Counted from the first letter of the stretch, positions 8,137 through 16,560 are shown. The stretch is DNA of 50,876 bases from VBDM01 sp049802235 (GCA_049802235.1 JBARMB010000035.1:1-50876), one strand, 5' to 3'. Translations and numbers: made by a program. Notes: generated by a model from the sequence alone, not told the origin.

Positions 8137-8958
8137 ATGGCAACAGCACTCGCCGTCGATAACGTTACGAAAAAATTCGGTGACGGACCCGATGCGATCA
8201 CCGCGCTGCAGGACGTTTCGCTCGAAGTCCGCCAGGGAGAATTCGTTTCGGTCATCGGGCCGAGCGGCTGCGGCAAATCGACGCTGTTCAACATCATCGG
8301 CGGCCTGCTTCCGGACCACGGCGGCGAAGTGCGGGTGGATGGCACGAGGATCAGCGGCTGCCATCCCGACATCGGCATGGTGTTCCAGGAGGAATCCACT
8401 TTCCCCTGGCGCACGGCCCGGGAGAACGTCGAGTTCCCGCTGGAAATCCAGGGTGTGCCGCCGGCGGAGCGGCGCGAGCGGGCGTTGTGTCTGCTCAAGC
8501 TTGTCGGGCTGGAGGGGTTTGCCGAGCGCTACCCGTCGGAGCTGTCCGGCGGCATGAAGGCGCGTACCGCGATCGCGCGCACGCTCGCCTCCCGGCCGAA
8601 GATCCTGCTCATGGACGAACCGTTCGGCGCGCTTGATGAGCAGACGCGGCTGCTGCTCGGCGACCGGGTGCTGCAGATCCACCGCGAGCTGAACCAGACC
8701 TCGTTGCTCATCACCCACAGCATCACCGAGGCGGTGCAGCTCGCCGACAAGGTGGTGGTGATGACCTACCGGCCCGGCCGCATCAAGCGCGTGGTGGACA
8801 TCGATCTGCCGCGGCCGCGGTCCTCTGAAATCGTCGAGAGCGACCGCTTCGGCACCCTGGTAGCGAGCATATGGCATGATCTGCGCGAGGAGGCTTCGCG
8901 TGGTCTCGCCGCCGAGGAAGCAGCGCGGCAGGCGCCGGAGGCCGAGCGCGCAAGTTGA
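8137..8958 (+). CDS. ABC transporter ATP-binding protein, NitT/TauT type
   Basis: A 273-residue ABC ATPase of the SsuB/TauB/NrtD group that energises import. Walker A is GPSGCGKST (41-49), the Q-loop is MVFQEEST, the signature is LSGGMKAR, Walker B is ILLMDEPFGALDE, and the switch His is in LLITHSITEAVQLAD. It lies between the ThDP enzyme and the binding protein, with 32 bases to the binding-protein start. The C-terminal ~25 residues are charged and Ala-rich. Substrates of the family include nitrate, taurine, sulfonates, thiamine precursors and aromatic acids, so sequence alone does not set the ligand. Confidence 0.93.
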   Translation: MATALAVDNVTKKFGDGPDAITALQDVSLEVRQGEFVSVIGPSGCGKSTLFNIIGGLLPDHGGEVRVDGTRISGCHPDIGMVFQEESTFPWRTARENVEFPLEIQGVPPAERRERALCLLKLVGLEGFAERYPSELSGGMKARTAIARTLASRPKILLMDEPFGALDEQTRLLLGDRVLQIHRELNQTSLLITHSITEAVQLADKVVVMTYRPGRIKRVVDIDLPRPRSSEIVESDRFGTLVASIWHDLREEASRGLAAEEAARQAPEAERAS

Positions 8959-8990
8959 TCGACTCGACACATCAACAAGGGAGGAGAGAC

Positions 8991-9971
8991 ATGACTGCGT
9001 TCAAACTTCGTTGCAACTGGCTGGCTGCCTGGATGGCGGCGGCGATCCTCGCGCTGGCCTCGCCCGCGGGCGCCCAGGAGAAGATCAAGCTCGCAAGCAG
9101 CCAAAGGGGCTTCTGGGACACGACGCTGTTCGAGATCGCCGAGCAGGAGCAGGGCTTCTTCAGGAAATCGGGAATCGATCTGGAGATCCTGTGGACCGAC
9201 GGCGGCGCAGACACGCAGCAGGCCATCATCAACGGCAGCCTCGATATCGGGATCCAGACCGGCGTTCTCGGCGTCGTGGCCGCCTGGGCGAAAGGCGCCC
9301 CGTTCGCAATCATCGCCGCGGGTACCACGGGAGCGCGCGACCTGTGGTGGTATGCGCGGCCGGAGTCCGGCATCTCGAGCATGAAGGATGCCGGCGGCAG
9401 GACCGTCGCGTTCTCGCGTCCGGGCTCCTCGTCGCAGCTGCTGCTGAACGATCTGCTCGCCGCGGCGGGTGTGAGCGCGAAGCCGGTGAGCACCGGCGGC
9501 CCGGCGGCGACGCTCACCCAGGTGATGTCCGGTCAGGTCGACGCCGGTTGGGCCGCGGGCGTGTTTGCGAGCGACCTGCTGAAGGAAGGCAAGATCCGGC
9601 GCATCGCCTCGGGCAACGACGCGCCCGGAGTTTCCACCCAGACGGTTCGGGTGAGCGTGGCGAATTTGAACTTCATCAACAACAAGCGGGGACTGGTGAA
9701 GAAGTTCCTCGCCGCCTCCCAGCAGGCAATCGATTGGGCTTATTCCGATCCGAGGGCGCTCGAGCGCTGGGCCGCGCTGAATAAGGTAAGCGTCGATGTC
9801 GCCCGCGCCGCAAGGGACGAGATGTATCCCAGAAGCGCGCTCACCATGCGCCCGGTCGGCAATATTGATCTCACGATCACGCAGGCAATCGCCAACAAGC
9901 GTCTGGACAAGCGGTTGACGCCGGAGCAAGTGCGCGAGTTGCTGCGCTACGTCGACGAGCTGGCGAAGTAA
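8991..9971 (+). CDS. ABC transporter periplasmic substrate-binding protein, NMT1/SsuA-like
   Basis: A 326-residue exported binding protein. The N-terminus has a charged start, a hydrophobic stretch (WLAAWMAAAILALA) and an AGAQE cleavage region. The mature part has NMT1/THI5-SsuA-like features: QGFFRKSGIDLEILWTDGG near the start, ADTQQAIINGSLDIGI, then VAFSRPGSSSQLLLNDLLA. ATG 8991 is chosen over an in-frame start at 8955 because GGGAGGAGAG lies seven bases upstream and the signal peptide then starts properly. It delivers ligand to the two permeases that follow. The ligand is unknown; the genetic link to a ThDP enzyme suggests an organic acid, aromatic keto acid or thiamine-like compound. Confidence 0.92.
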   Translation: MTAFKLRCNWLAAWMAAAILALASPAGAQEKIKLASSQRGFWDTTLFEIAEQEQGFFRKSGIDLEILWTDGGADTQQAIINGSLDIGIQTGVLGVVAAWAKGAPFAIIAAGTTGARDLWWYARPESGISSMKDAGGRTVAFSRPGSSSQLLLNDLLAAAGVSAKPVSTGGPAATLTQVMSGQVDAGWAAGVFASDLLKEGKIRRIASGNDAPGVSTQTVRVSVANLNFINNKRGLVKKFLAASQQAIDWAYSDPRALERWAALNKVSVDVARAARDEMYPRSALTMRPVGNIDLTITQAIANKRLDKRLTPEQVRELLRYVDELAK

Positions 9972-9987
9972 GCCGCCGCGCGTCCAA

Positions 9988-10755
9988 ATGCGCCGCCGCA
10001 ATCCGGCAATGCGGGAGCGCTTTCCGGCGATTGCCGGGATCCTCCTGCTTCTTGTCCTGCTCGGCCTGCTCGAATGGGCGGTGCGCGCGGGCGCGGTGTC
10101 GCCCTTTGCGGCGCCGCCGCCCTCGGAGGTCTGGAAAGCGGGGATCATGCTGTTCCGGGAGGAACGGCTGGCGCAGGCGTTCCTTCTGACGCTCGGTCTG
10201 GTGTTCGCCGCCACGCTGGCCGCGGCGGCGGCCGGTCTTGCAGCCGGCTGGCTGCTTTACCGCCATACCGCCTTAGGACGCGCCTATGAGAGCTGGCTCG
10301 CGGCGCTGTTTTCCGCTCCCCTCATCCTTTTCTATCCGCTGTTTCTGGTGTTGTTCGGCAGAACCCTGCTGACCATCGTCGTCATCGGGTTTCTCGCCGG
10401 CGTGATCCCGATCATCATGAAATCACGCGAAGGACTGATCGCGGTGCCGCAGGTGCTGGTGAACGTCGCGCGCTCATTCAAGATGCGCGAGCGCGATATT
10501 TTCTTCAAGGTACTGCTTCCCTCGGCGCTGCCGACGATATTCACCGGGCTTCGCCTCGGGTTCATTTACGCCACCATCAACGTGGTGGCGATCGAGTACC
10601 TGGCGAATTTCGGCGGCCTGGGATTCATGGTGGGCGAAATGTACGACCGCTTCGACATTCCGGCCATGTACGCGTCCGTGGTGTTCGTGATCGCGGTCAG
10701 CGTGGTGGGGTTCTACGCCGCGGAAAAAATCGAGCGCTCGCTGAGATCCGCATGA
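9988..10755 (+). CDS. ABC transporter permease, first of a pair
   Basis: A 255-residue inner-membrane permease of the NitT/TauT type with about six membrane segments, the first being FPAIAGILLLLVLLGLLEWA. The cytoplasmic EAA-like coupling helix that contacts the ATPase is in ARSFKMRERDIFFKVLLPSA followed by LPTIFTGLRLG. An alternative ATG at 10009 would remove seven Arg-rich residues; no clear binding site separates the two. It follows the binding protein by 16 bases and overlaps the next permease by four bases, showing translational coupling. It forms a heterodimeric channel with that permease. Confidence 0.9.
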   Translation: MRRRNPAMRERFPAIAGILLLLVLLGLLEWAVRAGAVSPFAAPPPSEVWKAGIMLFREERLAQAFLLTLGLVFAATLAAAAAGLAAGWLLYRHTALGRAYESWLAALFSAPLILFYPLFLVLFGRTLLTIVVIGFLAGVIPIIMKSREGLIAVPQVLVNVARSFKMRERDIFFKVLLPSALPTIFTGLRLGFIYATINVVAIEYLANFGGLGFMVGEMYDRFDIPAMYASVVFVIAVSVVGFYAAEKIERSLRSA

Positions 10756-11501
10756 CACCGTCCCGCATCGCCTGGATCCGGATTTTCACCGTCGCGCTCC
10801 TGTGGGCCGCCTGGGAGGCGGTCTCTGTTTCCGGATGGGTGTTCAAGGGCGTCGTTCCCTCCTCCTTCGACGTCCTGCGCTCAGTGGGCCGGCATCTCGG
10901 CGAGGCCGCTTTCTATGCCCACCTGTGGCGAACTTTCTACGAAGTCGCGGCCGGGTTCGCGATCGGCGGGCTGGCCGGCTTGGCGCTGGGCGTGGTCATG
11001 GGGCTGTCCAGATTCCTGGGGCGCATGCTCGATCCCTACATCAATGTCCTCGCGCCGACGCCCAAGATCGTGTTCCTGCCGGTGCTGATGATTTTGTTCG
11101 GCGTCGACGTGGGGTCCAAGGTGGCGATGGGCGCGATTTCCGCGTTTTTCCCGGTCGTCATGACAACTTACGCCGGCATGCATCTGGTGAGTCCGGTGCT
11201 GGTGCAGGTCGCGAAAGGCTTCCAGGCGACGCGCTGGCAGCTGGTGGCGAAGGTTTATCTTCCCTCCATGGCCGAACCCGTGATCACGGGCATGCGGCTT
11301 GGACTGGGCGTGGCGATCATCGGCACGCTGCTCGCCGAGATCAAGCTGTCGAACAAGGGGCTCGGTTATCTCGCGATCCAGTACTACAACGCTTTCCACA
11401 TCGCCGACATGTACGCCATCCTTCTGATCACCTTCGCGCTCGCGGTTGCGGCGAACGCCCTGATCGGGCGGACAAGCCTGCACTTCAAGCCGCGGAGATG
11501 A
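10752..11501 (+). CDS. ABC transporter permease, second of a pair
   Basis: A 249-residue permease homologous to its upstream neighbour, starting in an ATGA overlap with it. It has about six hydrophobic segments (for example FAIGGLAGLALGVVMGL) and an EAA-type loop, AKGFQATRWQLVAKVYLPSM, followed by AEPVITGMRLGLG. It closes the five-gene operon. The next gene is convergent, with 34 bases between stops. Having two different permease genes is common in this subfamily. Confidence 0.9.
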   Translation: MTPSRIAWIRIFTVALLWAAWEAVSVSGWVFKGVVPSSFDVLRSVGRHLGEAAFYAHLWRTFYEVAAGFAIGGLAGLALGVVMGLSRFLGRMLDPYINVLAPTPKIVFLPVLMILFGVDVGSKVAMGAISAFFPVVMTTYAGMHLVSPVLVQVAKGFQATRWQLVAKVYLPSMAEPVITGMRLGLGVAIIGTLLAEIKLSNKGLGYLAIQYYNAFHIADMYAILLITFALAVAANALIGRTSLHFKPRR

Positions 11502-11535
11502 GTTCCGGTTTTTTCCTCCGCGGATTTTCTTCTCG

Positions 11536-11847
11536 CTACTCCTTCAGCAACACGGCGCCGTTCTCGATCTTCACGGAGTAGGTGCGGATATCGATATGGC
11601 ACGGTACTCCCACCGCTTTGCCGGTGGGAATGTGGAATTTCCCCTGGTGAAACGGGCACTCGATGTCTTCGCCGTCGATGAAACCGTCGGCGAGGCTCGC
11701 CTGCCCGTGAGTGCAGGTATCGTGCGTGGCGTAGATTTTTCCGCGAAGGTTGTACAGGCACACCGGTTCGGGGCCAAGATCGACGAGCAGCGTGCCATCC
11801 TCGGGAATTTTGGAAACGTCTGCGACTTTGATCCAGTTTTCGCTCAT
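11536..11847 (-). CDS. Rieske [2Fe-2S] ferredoxin
   Basis: A 103-residue small Rieske protein. The cluster ligands are Cys45 and His47 in CTHGQASLADG and Cys64 and His67 in CPFHQGKF, spaced as in ferredoxins of aromatic-ring dioxygenases and the NirD-like group. GKIYATHDTCTHG and CHIDIRTYSVKIENG are typical flanks. It carries electrons from a reductase to an oxygenase, but neither partner is in the window. It faces the ABC operon and has no neighbour on its own strand until parB, 93 bases upstream. It may serve a ring-hydroxylating dioxygenase elsewhere. Confidence 0.92.
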   Translation of the reverse strand: MSENWIKVADVSKIPEDGTLLVDLGPEPVCLYNLRGKIYATHDTCTHGQASLADGFIDGEDIECPFHQGKFHIPTGKAVGVPCHIDIRTYSVKIENGAVLLKE

Positions 11848-11940
11848 TTCACGATATTCACAATTTTCACGCTGGTCGGGAATTTCCAGGCGGCCACAAG
11901 GCCGGGGGCGCCGACACGACTGGCGAACGATTGATCGCCG

Positions 11941-12783
11941 CTAGCGCCGGATCTTCGAAAGCAGGGCTTCGAGGTGATCGGCGCTCGAATAGCTGACCAC
12001 GAGTTTTCCCGTGCCCTTCTTGCCCTGCCTGATCTCCACCGTCGTGCCGAGCTTTTCGGACAACTCTTCTTCGAGCCGCGCGATGTCGCGGTCGGCGCGC
12101 GCCCGGTGCCTGACCTTCGGATTGAGGAGGTCGTGGACGAACCGTTCCGTCTGACGCACCGACAGCTCCCGGTCGGCGACTTTTTTCGCCGCCTCTTCCT
12201 GGCGCCGACCTTCGAGCGCGAGCAACGCGCGCGCGTGGCCCATCTCGAGCTTACCGTCGAACACGAGCTGCTGCACCGGCTTCTGCAGGTTCAACATGCG
12301 CAGCAGATTGGTGGTCGCAGTGCGCGAACGCCCGATTGCGTCGGCCGCCTCCTGATGCGTGAGCTTGAACTCTGAAATGAGCCGTTGCACGCCGTTGGCT
12401 TCTTCCAACGGGTTGAGGTCCTCGCGCTGGATGTTTTCGATCAGAGCCATCGCCAGTGCCGTCGAGTCGGGAACTTCGCGTACCAGCACCGGCACTTCGA
12501 CAAGGCCGGCGATTCCGGCAGCGCGCCAGCGGCGTTCGCCGGCGATGATCTCGTAGCGGCTTTTCCCGATCGGCCGCACGAGGATCGGTTGCATCAGGCC
12601 CTGCCTGCGGATCGAGGCCGCGAGTTCCTGCAGCGAGGTTTCATCCATTTTCGTGCGCGGTTGATATTTGCCGCGCTGGAGCTGATCGACGCGCAACGTC
12701 GCCTGTGACTCCGCTGCAGCGCTGCCTTCGGCGTCCCTGTCGAACAGCGCGTCGAGTCCGCGTCCGAGTCCTTTCGGCTTCAT
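11941..12783 (-). CDS. parB: Chromosome partitioning protein ParB
   Basis: A 280-residue centromere-binding CTP switch protein that loads at parS and spreads. The start MKPKGLGRGLDALF is diagnostic; a longer reading frame upstream overlaps parA and is ignored. The ParB/Srx domain includes LREVPDSTALAMALIENIQR and RYEIIAGERRWRAA. The helix-turn-helix is LTHQEAADAIGRSRTATTNL. A C-terminal dimerisation domain ends the protein. It follows parA by 13 bases. Two parS sites lie 3.4 kb away, upstream of mnmG. Confidence 0.97.
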   Translation of the reverse strand: MKPKGLGRGLDALFDRDAEGSAAAESQATLRVDQLQRGKYQPRTKMDETSLQELAASIRRQGLMQPILVRPIGKSRYEIIAGERRWRAAGIAGLVEVPVLVREVPDSTALAMALIENIQREDLNPLEEANGVQRLISEFKLTHQEAADAIGRSRTATTNLLRMLNLQKPVQQLVFDGKLEMGHARALLALEGRRQEEAAKKVADRELSVRQTERFVHDLLNPKVRHRARADRDIARLEEELSEKLGTTVEIRQGKKGTGKLVVSYSSADHLEALLSKIRR

Positions 12784-12796
12784 GGTTCGTTCCCGT

Positions 12797-13576
12797 TCAT
12801 GCGGCCGCGGCCAACCTGTTGCGGCTGAGGATTTCACCGGCGAGCGCGATGTAGGCTTGCGAACCCTTGCACGCCTGGTCGAAATTCACCGCCGGCACGC
12901 CAAAGCTCGGGGCTTCTGCGAGCCTCACGTTGCGCGGAATCACCGTGGCGTACACCTTGTCGCCGAAATGCTGCTGCAACTGCGCCGACACCTGTTGCGC
13001 CAGCGCGTTGCGCGGGTCGTACATGGTGCGCAACAGGCCCTCGATCTCCAGTTTCGGATTCAGGTGCTGCCGCACCCGCTTGATGGTATTGACGAGGTCG
13101 GACAGCCCCTCGAGCGCGTAGTACTCACACTGCATCGGGATCATGACCGCGTCCGCGGCGACCAGACCATTGACCGTCAGCAAGTTGAGCGCGGGCGGAC
13201 AGTCGAGCAGTATGAAATCGTATTGCCCCGCGATCGGCTCGAGCGCCGCTTTCAACCGCGATTCGCGGTGATCCAGCTCGACCAGTTCGACTTCGGCGCC
13301 GGCAAGATCGCGATTGGCGGGAATGACATCGTAGCCGCCCGATTCCGATTTCTGCCGTACCGACTCGGCGGTGGCGAGTCCGAGCAGCACCTGGTACACC
13401 GTTGCCTTGAGGGTGCGTTTGTCGATGCCGCTGCCCATGGTCGCATTGCCCTGCGGATCGAGATCCGCGAGCAGCACGCGCTTTCCCGCCTGGGCCAGAC
13501 CGGCGGCGAGATTGACGCTGGTCGTGGTCTTGCCCACGCCGCCTTTCTGATTGGTGATCGCCAGGATCTGCATCAT
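12797..13576 (-). CDS. parA: Chromosome partitioning ATPase ParA/Soj
   Basis: A 259-residue Walker-type ATPase that forms the nucleoid-bound gradient segregating ParB-parS complexes. The deviant Walker A is KGGVGKTT (11-18), followed by DLDPQGNATMGSG, and the Walker B region is DFILLDCPPALN. The chosen ATG at 13576 overlaps the rsmG stop as ATGA; the next codon is also ATG (13573), so the exact start is uncertain by one residue. The operon order mnmG-rsmG-parA-parB is standard in many proteobacteria. Confidence 0.97.
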   Translation of the reverse strand: MMQILAITNQKGGVGKTTTSVNLAAGLAQAGKRVLLADLDPQGNATMGSGIDKRTLKATVYQVLLGLATAESVRQKSESGGYDVIPANRDLAGAEVELVELDHRESRLKAALEPIAGQYDFILLDCPPALNLLTVNGLVAADAVMIPMQCEYYALEGLSDLVNTIKRVRQHLNPKLEIEGLLRTMYDPRNALAQQVSAQLQQHFGDKVYATVIPRNVRLAEAPSFGVPAVNFDQACKGSQAYIALAGEILSRNRLAAAA

Positions 13577-14226
13577 GCGCGCTCGATCAGGACGAGACAC
13601 CGCTCGGCGTCGAGTCCCGGCACCGAAAGCGGCAACACTTGCTTCACGCGGAAACCCGGCGGCAGGCGTTCGATCTCCTCGAACGGATGCACGCCCTTCA
13701 TCGCCGCGAACACGCCCGCCGGCGCAAGCAGGTGCTTGGCCAGCGCCACGAATTCAGCGAGTTCGCCGAGCGCGCGCGAGATAATGCAGTCGAATTTCTC
13801 TGCGGGCCGCCAGGTCTCGACACGCTCGCACGCGACACTTGCGTTTTTCAATTGCAGTTCGGCGATCGCCTGTTTCAGGAACGCTGCTTTCTTGTGGTTG
13901 CTGTCGAGCAGGGTGACTTGCAACTCCGGCTTGACGACCGCGAGCGGGATTCCGGGAAGACCGGCTCCGCTGCCTACATCGAGGATGCGCGTTCCGCCGA
14001 TGTGTGGTGTTACGGCGAGACAGTCTAGTAAGTGCACACTAATCATCTTTTCCCCGTCCCTTATAGCAGTCAGGTTGAATACCCGGTTCCATTTTTCTAT
14101 CAGCGCGAGATAATCCAGAAGCTTGATACGGGCTTGCCGGTCGAGCGCCAGACCGAGGCCGGCCAAGCCGCGTTCAAGCTGCGCGTCAAGGTCAGCCCGG
14201 CTCCGCGCGACCGTGGCTGCACTCAT
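13573..14226 (-). CDS. rsmG: 16S rRNA m7G527 methyltransferase
   Basis: A 217-residue SAM-dependent enzyme (formerly GidB) that methylates G527 in the 530 loop of 16S rRNA; its loss gives low-level streptomycin resistance. The SAM-binding motif is ILDVGSGAGLPGIPLAV; WNRVFNLTAIRD and the conserved ISRAL segment are present. Both ends overlap neighbours by four bases (mnmG upstream and parA downstream), indicating one tightly coupled transcript. Confidence 0.96.
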   Translation of the reverse strand: MSAATVARSRADLDAQLERGLAGLGLALDRQARIKLLDYLALIEKWNRVFNLTAIRDGEKMISVHLLDCLAVTPHIGGTRILDVGSGAGLPGIPLAVVKPELQVTLLDSNHKKAAFLKQAIAELQLKNASVACERVETWRPAEKFDCIISRALGELAEFVALAKHLLAPAGVFAAMKGVHPFEEIERLPPGFRVKQVLPLSVPGLDAERCLVLIERA

Positions 14227-16130
14227 GCCGCCGATCTTTCGGTCCTGCCGATGCCACGCTTCAAGTGAACCAGCAGCAGCGAAATTGCCGCCGGCGTCAC
14301 ACCCGAGATGCGCGAGGCTTGGCCCACGGTCTCGGGCTTGTGCTGATTCAGCTTCTGCTGCACTTCGATCGACAGGCCACGCACGGTGCGGTAATCGAGG
14401 TCGCGCGGGAGCTCGAGCGTTTCGTAATGTTCATGGCGCGCCACTTCGGCCTGCTGGCGCGTAATATAGCCTTGGTATTTGACCTGGATCTCCACCTGCT
14501 CGGCGACGGCGGGATCGGCCATTGCGGTGCCTGCGGATTGAAGACTTGCAAGCGAAGCGCAGGTCACGCCCGGCCGCTTCAGCAGATCCATGAGGGAATA
14601 TTCGCGCTCGATCTGCTTGCCCAGAACGCGCTCGGCAACTTCGGCGGACAAGGACTTCGGACTGACCCAGGTGCACTTGAGCCGTTCCTGCTCACGGGCG
14701 ATCGCATCGCGCTTGCGGTTGAATGCGTCCCAGCGCATGTCGTCCACCATGCCGAGCTTGCGGCCCGTCTCTGTAAGCCGCAGGTCGGCGTTATCTTCAC
14801 GCAGCATCAGGCGGTACTCGGCGCGGCTGGTGAACATGCGATACGGCTCGGAAATCCCGCGGGTGATGAGATCATCGACAAGTACGCCGATGTAGGCCTC
14901 GTCGCGCCGCGGGCACCATGGATCTTTTTCCTTGACCCGCAGCGCGGCGTTGAGGCCGGCAAGCATTCCCTGCGCGGCGGCTTCTTCGTAACCGGTAGTG
15001 CCGTTGATCTGCCCGGCGAAGAACAGACCGGAGAATGATTTCGTCTCCAGGGACGACTTCAGGTTGCGAGGATCGAAGTAGTCATACTCGATGGCGTAAC
15101 CGGGCCGCAGGATGTGCGCGTTCTCGAGTCCCCGGATGCTCCGGACCAGATCGAGCTGCACATCGAACGGGAGACTGGTCGAGATGCCGTTCGGGTAGAA
15201 CTCGTGGGTGGTCAGGCCTTCCGGCTCGAGGAAAATTTGATGGCTCTGCTTGGAGGCAAAACGATGGATCTTGTCCTCGATCGAGGGGCAATAACGCGGC
15301 CCGATGCCCTCGATCACTCCGGTGTACATCGGCGAGCGGTCGAGCCCTCCGCGAATGATCTCGTGGGTGCGCGCGTTCGTGTGCGTAATCCAGCACGGCA
15401 ACTGGCGCGGGTGCATGTCGGCTGCCCCCATGAACGAGAACACGGGAGCCGGTTCATCGCCGGGCTGAACTTGCATCGCCGAGAAATCGATAGTGCGACC
15501 GTCGATGCGCGGCGGTGTCCCGGTTTTCAGGCGCCCGACCGGCAGCTTCAATTCGCGCAGCCGTGCGGCCAGGCTGACCGAAGCCGGGTCTCCCGCCCTG
15601 CCCGCCTGGTAATGCTCAAGACCGACGTGAATCAGCCCCGAAAGGAATGTGCCGGTCGTGAGCACCACGGCGCGGCCGGAGAAGCGGAGGCCGAGCTGGG
15701 TCACCACGCCCGTGACCCGTTCGCCTTCCACCATGAGGTCATCCACCGCCTGCTGGAACAGGGTCAGGTTGGGGTGGTTCTCAAGGCGCGAGCGAATCGC
15801 TTTCTTGTATAGCAGCCGATCGGCCTGCGCGCGCGTGGCGCGCACCGCCGGACCCTTGGACGAATTCAGAATGCGGAACTGGATGCCGGCCTCGTCTATG
15901 GCAATCGCCATGGCCCCGCCCAAGGCGTCGACTTCCTTGACCAGATGCCCCTTGCCGATGCCTCCAACGGAAGGATTGCATGACATCTGGCCGAGCGTTT
16001 CAATATTGTGGGTGAGCAAGAGCGTCCTGCACCCGGCGCGCGCAGCCGCCAGCGCCGCCTCGGTACCGGCATGGCCGCCGCCGACTACGATGACATCAAA
16101 CGAGGTAGGAAACTGCACGAATTGCGTCAA
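14223..16130 (-). CDS. mnmG: tRNA uridine 5-carboxymethylaminomethyl modification enzyme MnmG
   Basis: A 635-residue FAD protein (GidA) that, with MnmE, installs the cmnm5 group on U34 of certain tRNAs. The FAD motif VVGGGHAGTEAALAAARAG is at residues 15-33. CNPSVGGIGKGHLVKEVDALGG, the PRYCPSIEDK segment, GLFFAGQINGTTGYEEAAAQG and the C-terminal LNQHKPETVGQASRISGVTP are hallmark MnmG elements. It is the first gene of the mnmG-rsmG-parA-parB operon. Its upstream region is the candidate origin, the same mnmG-oriC association seen in E. coli and Vibrio. Confidence 0.97.
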   Translation of the reverse strand: MTQFVQFPTSFDVIVVGGGHAGTEAALAAARAGCRTLLLTHNIETLGQMSCNPSVGGIGKGHLVKEVDALGGAMAIAIDEAGIQFRILNSSKGPAVRATRAQADRLLYKKAIRSRLENHPNLTLFQQAVDDLMVEGERVTGVVTQLGLRFSGRAVVLTTGTFLSGLIHVGLEHYQAGRAGDPASVSLAARLRELKLPVGRLKTGTPPRIDGRTIDFSAMQVQPGDEPAPVFSFMGAADMHPRQLPCWITHTNARTHEIIRGGLDRSPMYTGVIEGIGPRYCPSIEDKIHRFASKQSHQIFLEPEGLTTHEFYPNGISTSLPFDVQLDLVRSIRGLENAHILRPGYAIEYDYFDPRNLKSSLETKSFSGLFFAGQINGTTGYEEAAAQGMLAGLNAALRVKEKDPWCPRRDEAYIGVLVDDLITRGISEPYRMFTSRAEYRLMLREDNADLRLTETGRKLGMVDDMRWDAFNRKRDAIAREQERLKCTWVSPKSLSAEVAERVLGKQIEREYSLMDLLKRPGVTCASLASLQSAGTAMADPAVAEQVEIQVKYQGYITRQQAEVARHEHYETLELPRDLDYRTVRGLSIEVQQKLNQHKPETVGQASRISGVTPAAISLLLVHLKRGIGRTERSAA

Positions 16131-16184
16131 AAACCGCGGTGGAATGGAGGCCGGATTTTAACGATATTCCAAGGCGAAAGACAG

Positions 16185-16200
16185 TGTTTCACGTGAAACA
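16185..16200. promoter_or_regulatory. parS: parS site 1 (ParB-binding centromere site)
   Basis: TGTTTCACGTGAAACA matches the bacterial parS consensus at every position. It sits at the centre of a longer perfect dyad, 16180-16205 (26 bases), just upstream of mnmG and in the same region as parAB. Confidence 0.95.
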
Positions 16201-16276
16201 CTGTCTCCACGAAGTCGGACAGCTCGGCGAGCGTGCAGCGCGAAAAAAATATCCCATTGGATCAGTGGCGCAATTT

Positions 16277-16290
16277 TTCAAGATCTTGAA
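16277..16290. repeat. Perfect 14-base palindrome abutting parS site 2
   Basis: TTCAAGATCTTGAA is a perfect dyad with GATC at its centre, ending exactly where the second parS site begins. It is not a parS or DnaA site. It may bind another origin regulator; no function is established. Confidence 0.55.
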
Positions 16291-16306
16291 TGTTTCACGT
16301 GGAACA
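16291..16306. promoter_or_regulatory. parS: parS site 2
   Basis: TGTTTCACGTGGAACA; its reverse complement TGTTCCACGTGAAACA fits the commonly tolerated TGTTNCACGTGAAACA form. It lies 106 bases from site 1, about ten helical turns. Confidence 0.9.
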
Positions 16307-16339
16307 CGCTAGGCGGCCGAGCCTAGGGTCGTCCCGATT

Positions 16340-16448
16340 TTGCCCACAGGATATCCACGCTTGAATCACAATTTATACACCGGCAATCCATCTGATATGT
16401 GCAGAAATTCCATTGAATATCCACCGTTATTTCACTGAGTTATCTACA
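16340..16448 (+). promoter_or_regulatory. Phased array of degenerate DnaA boxes
   Basis: Boxes resembling TTATCCACA recur at an 11-base period, all in the same orientation. They are TTGCCCACA (16340), ATATCCACG (16351), TGAATCACA (16362), TTATACACC (16373), a weak CAATCCATC (16384), weak matches at 16395 and 16406, ATATCCACC (16417), a weak TATTTCACT (16428), and TTATCTACA (16440, shifted by one base). Columns 6-8 (CAC) are the most constant. Nine-base sites separated by two bases are how low-affinity DnaA arrays are laid out in E. coli oriC, where they guide DnaA oligomer growth toward the unwinding element. That AT-rich DNA follows at 16449 fits this model. No box is a perfect consensus match. 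Confidence 0.65.
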
Positions 16449-16560
16449 ACTTCAAAAAGCCTGATTCAGCATTTAAATGTAAGTGCTCGCTCTGTTATTA
16501 AGCATTATTCAGAAAAGGGTTCCAATCATTGAATAGACGATCGATGTATGGCAAAAAACA

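Noticed and set aside
6058..8970. A very long minus-strand open frame antisense to the ThDP enzyme and ABC genes
   Set aside because: It is rich in Arg, His and Ala with no motif, as expected from high-GC third positions. The sense genes have clear family motifs. The same applies to long antisense frames at 2400-4649, 37875-40697 and 44292-46529.
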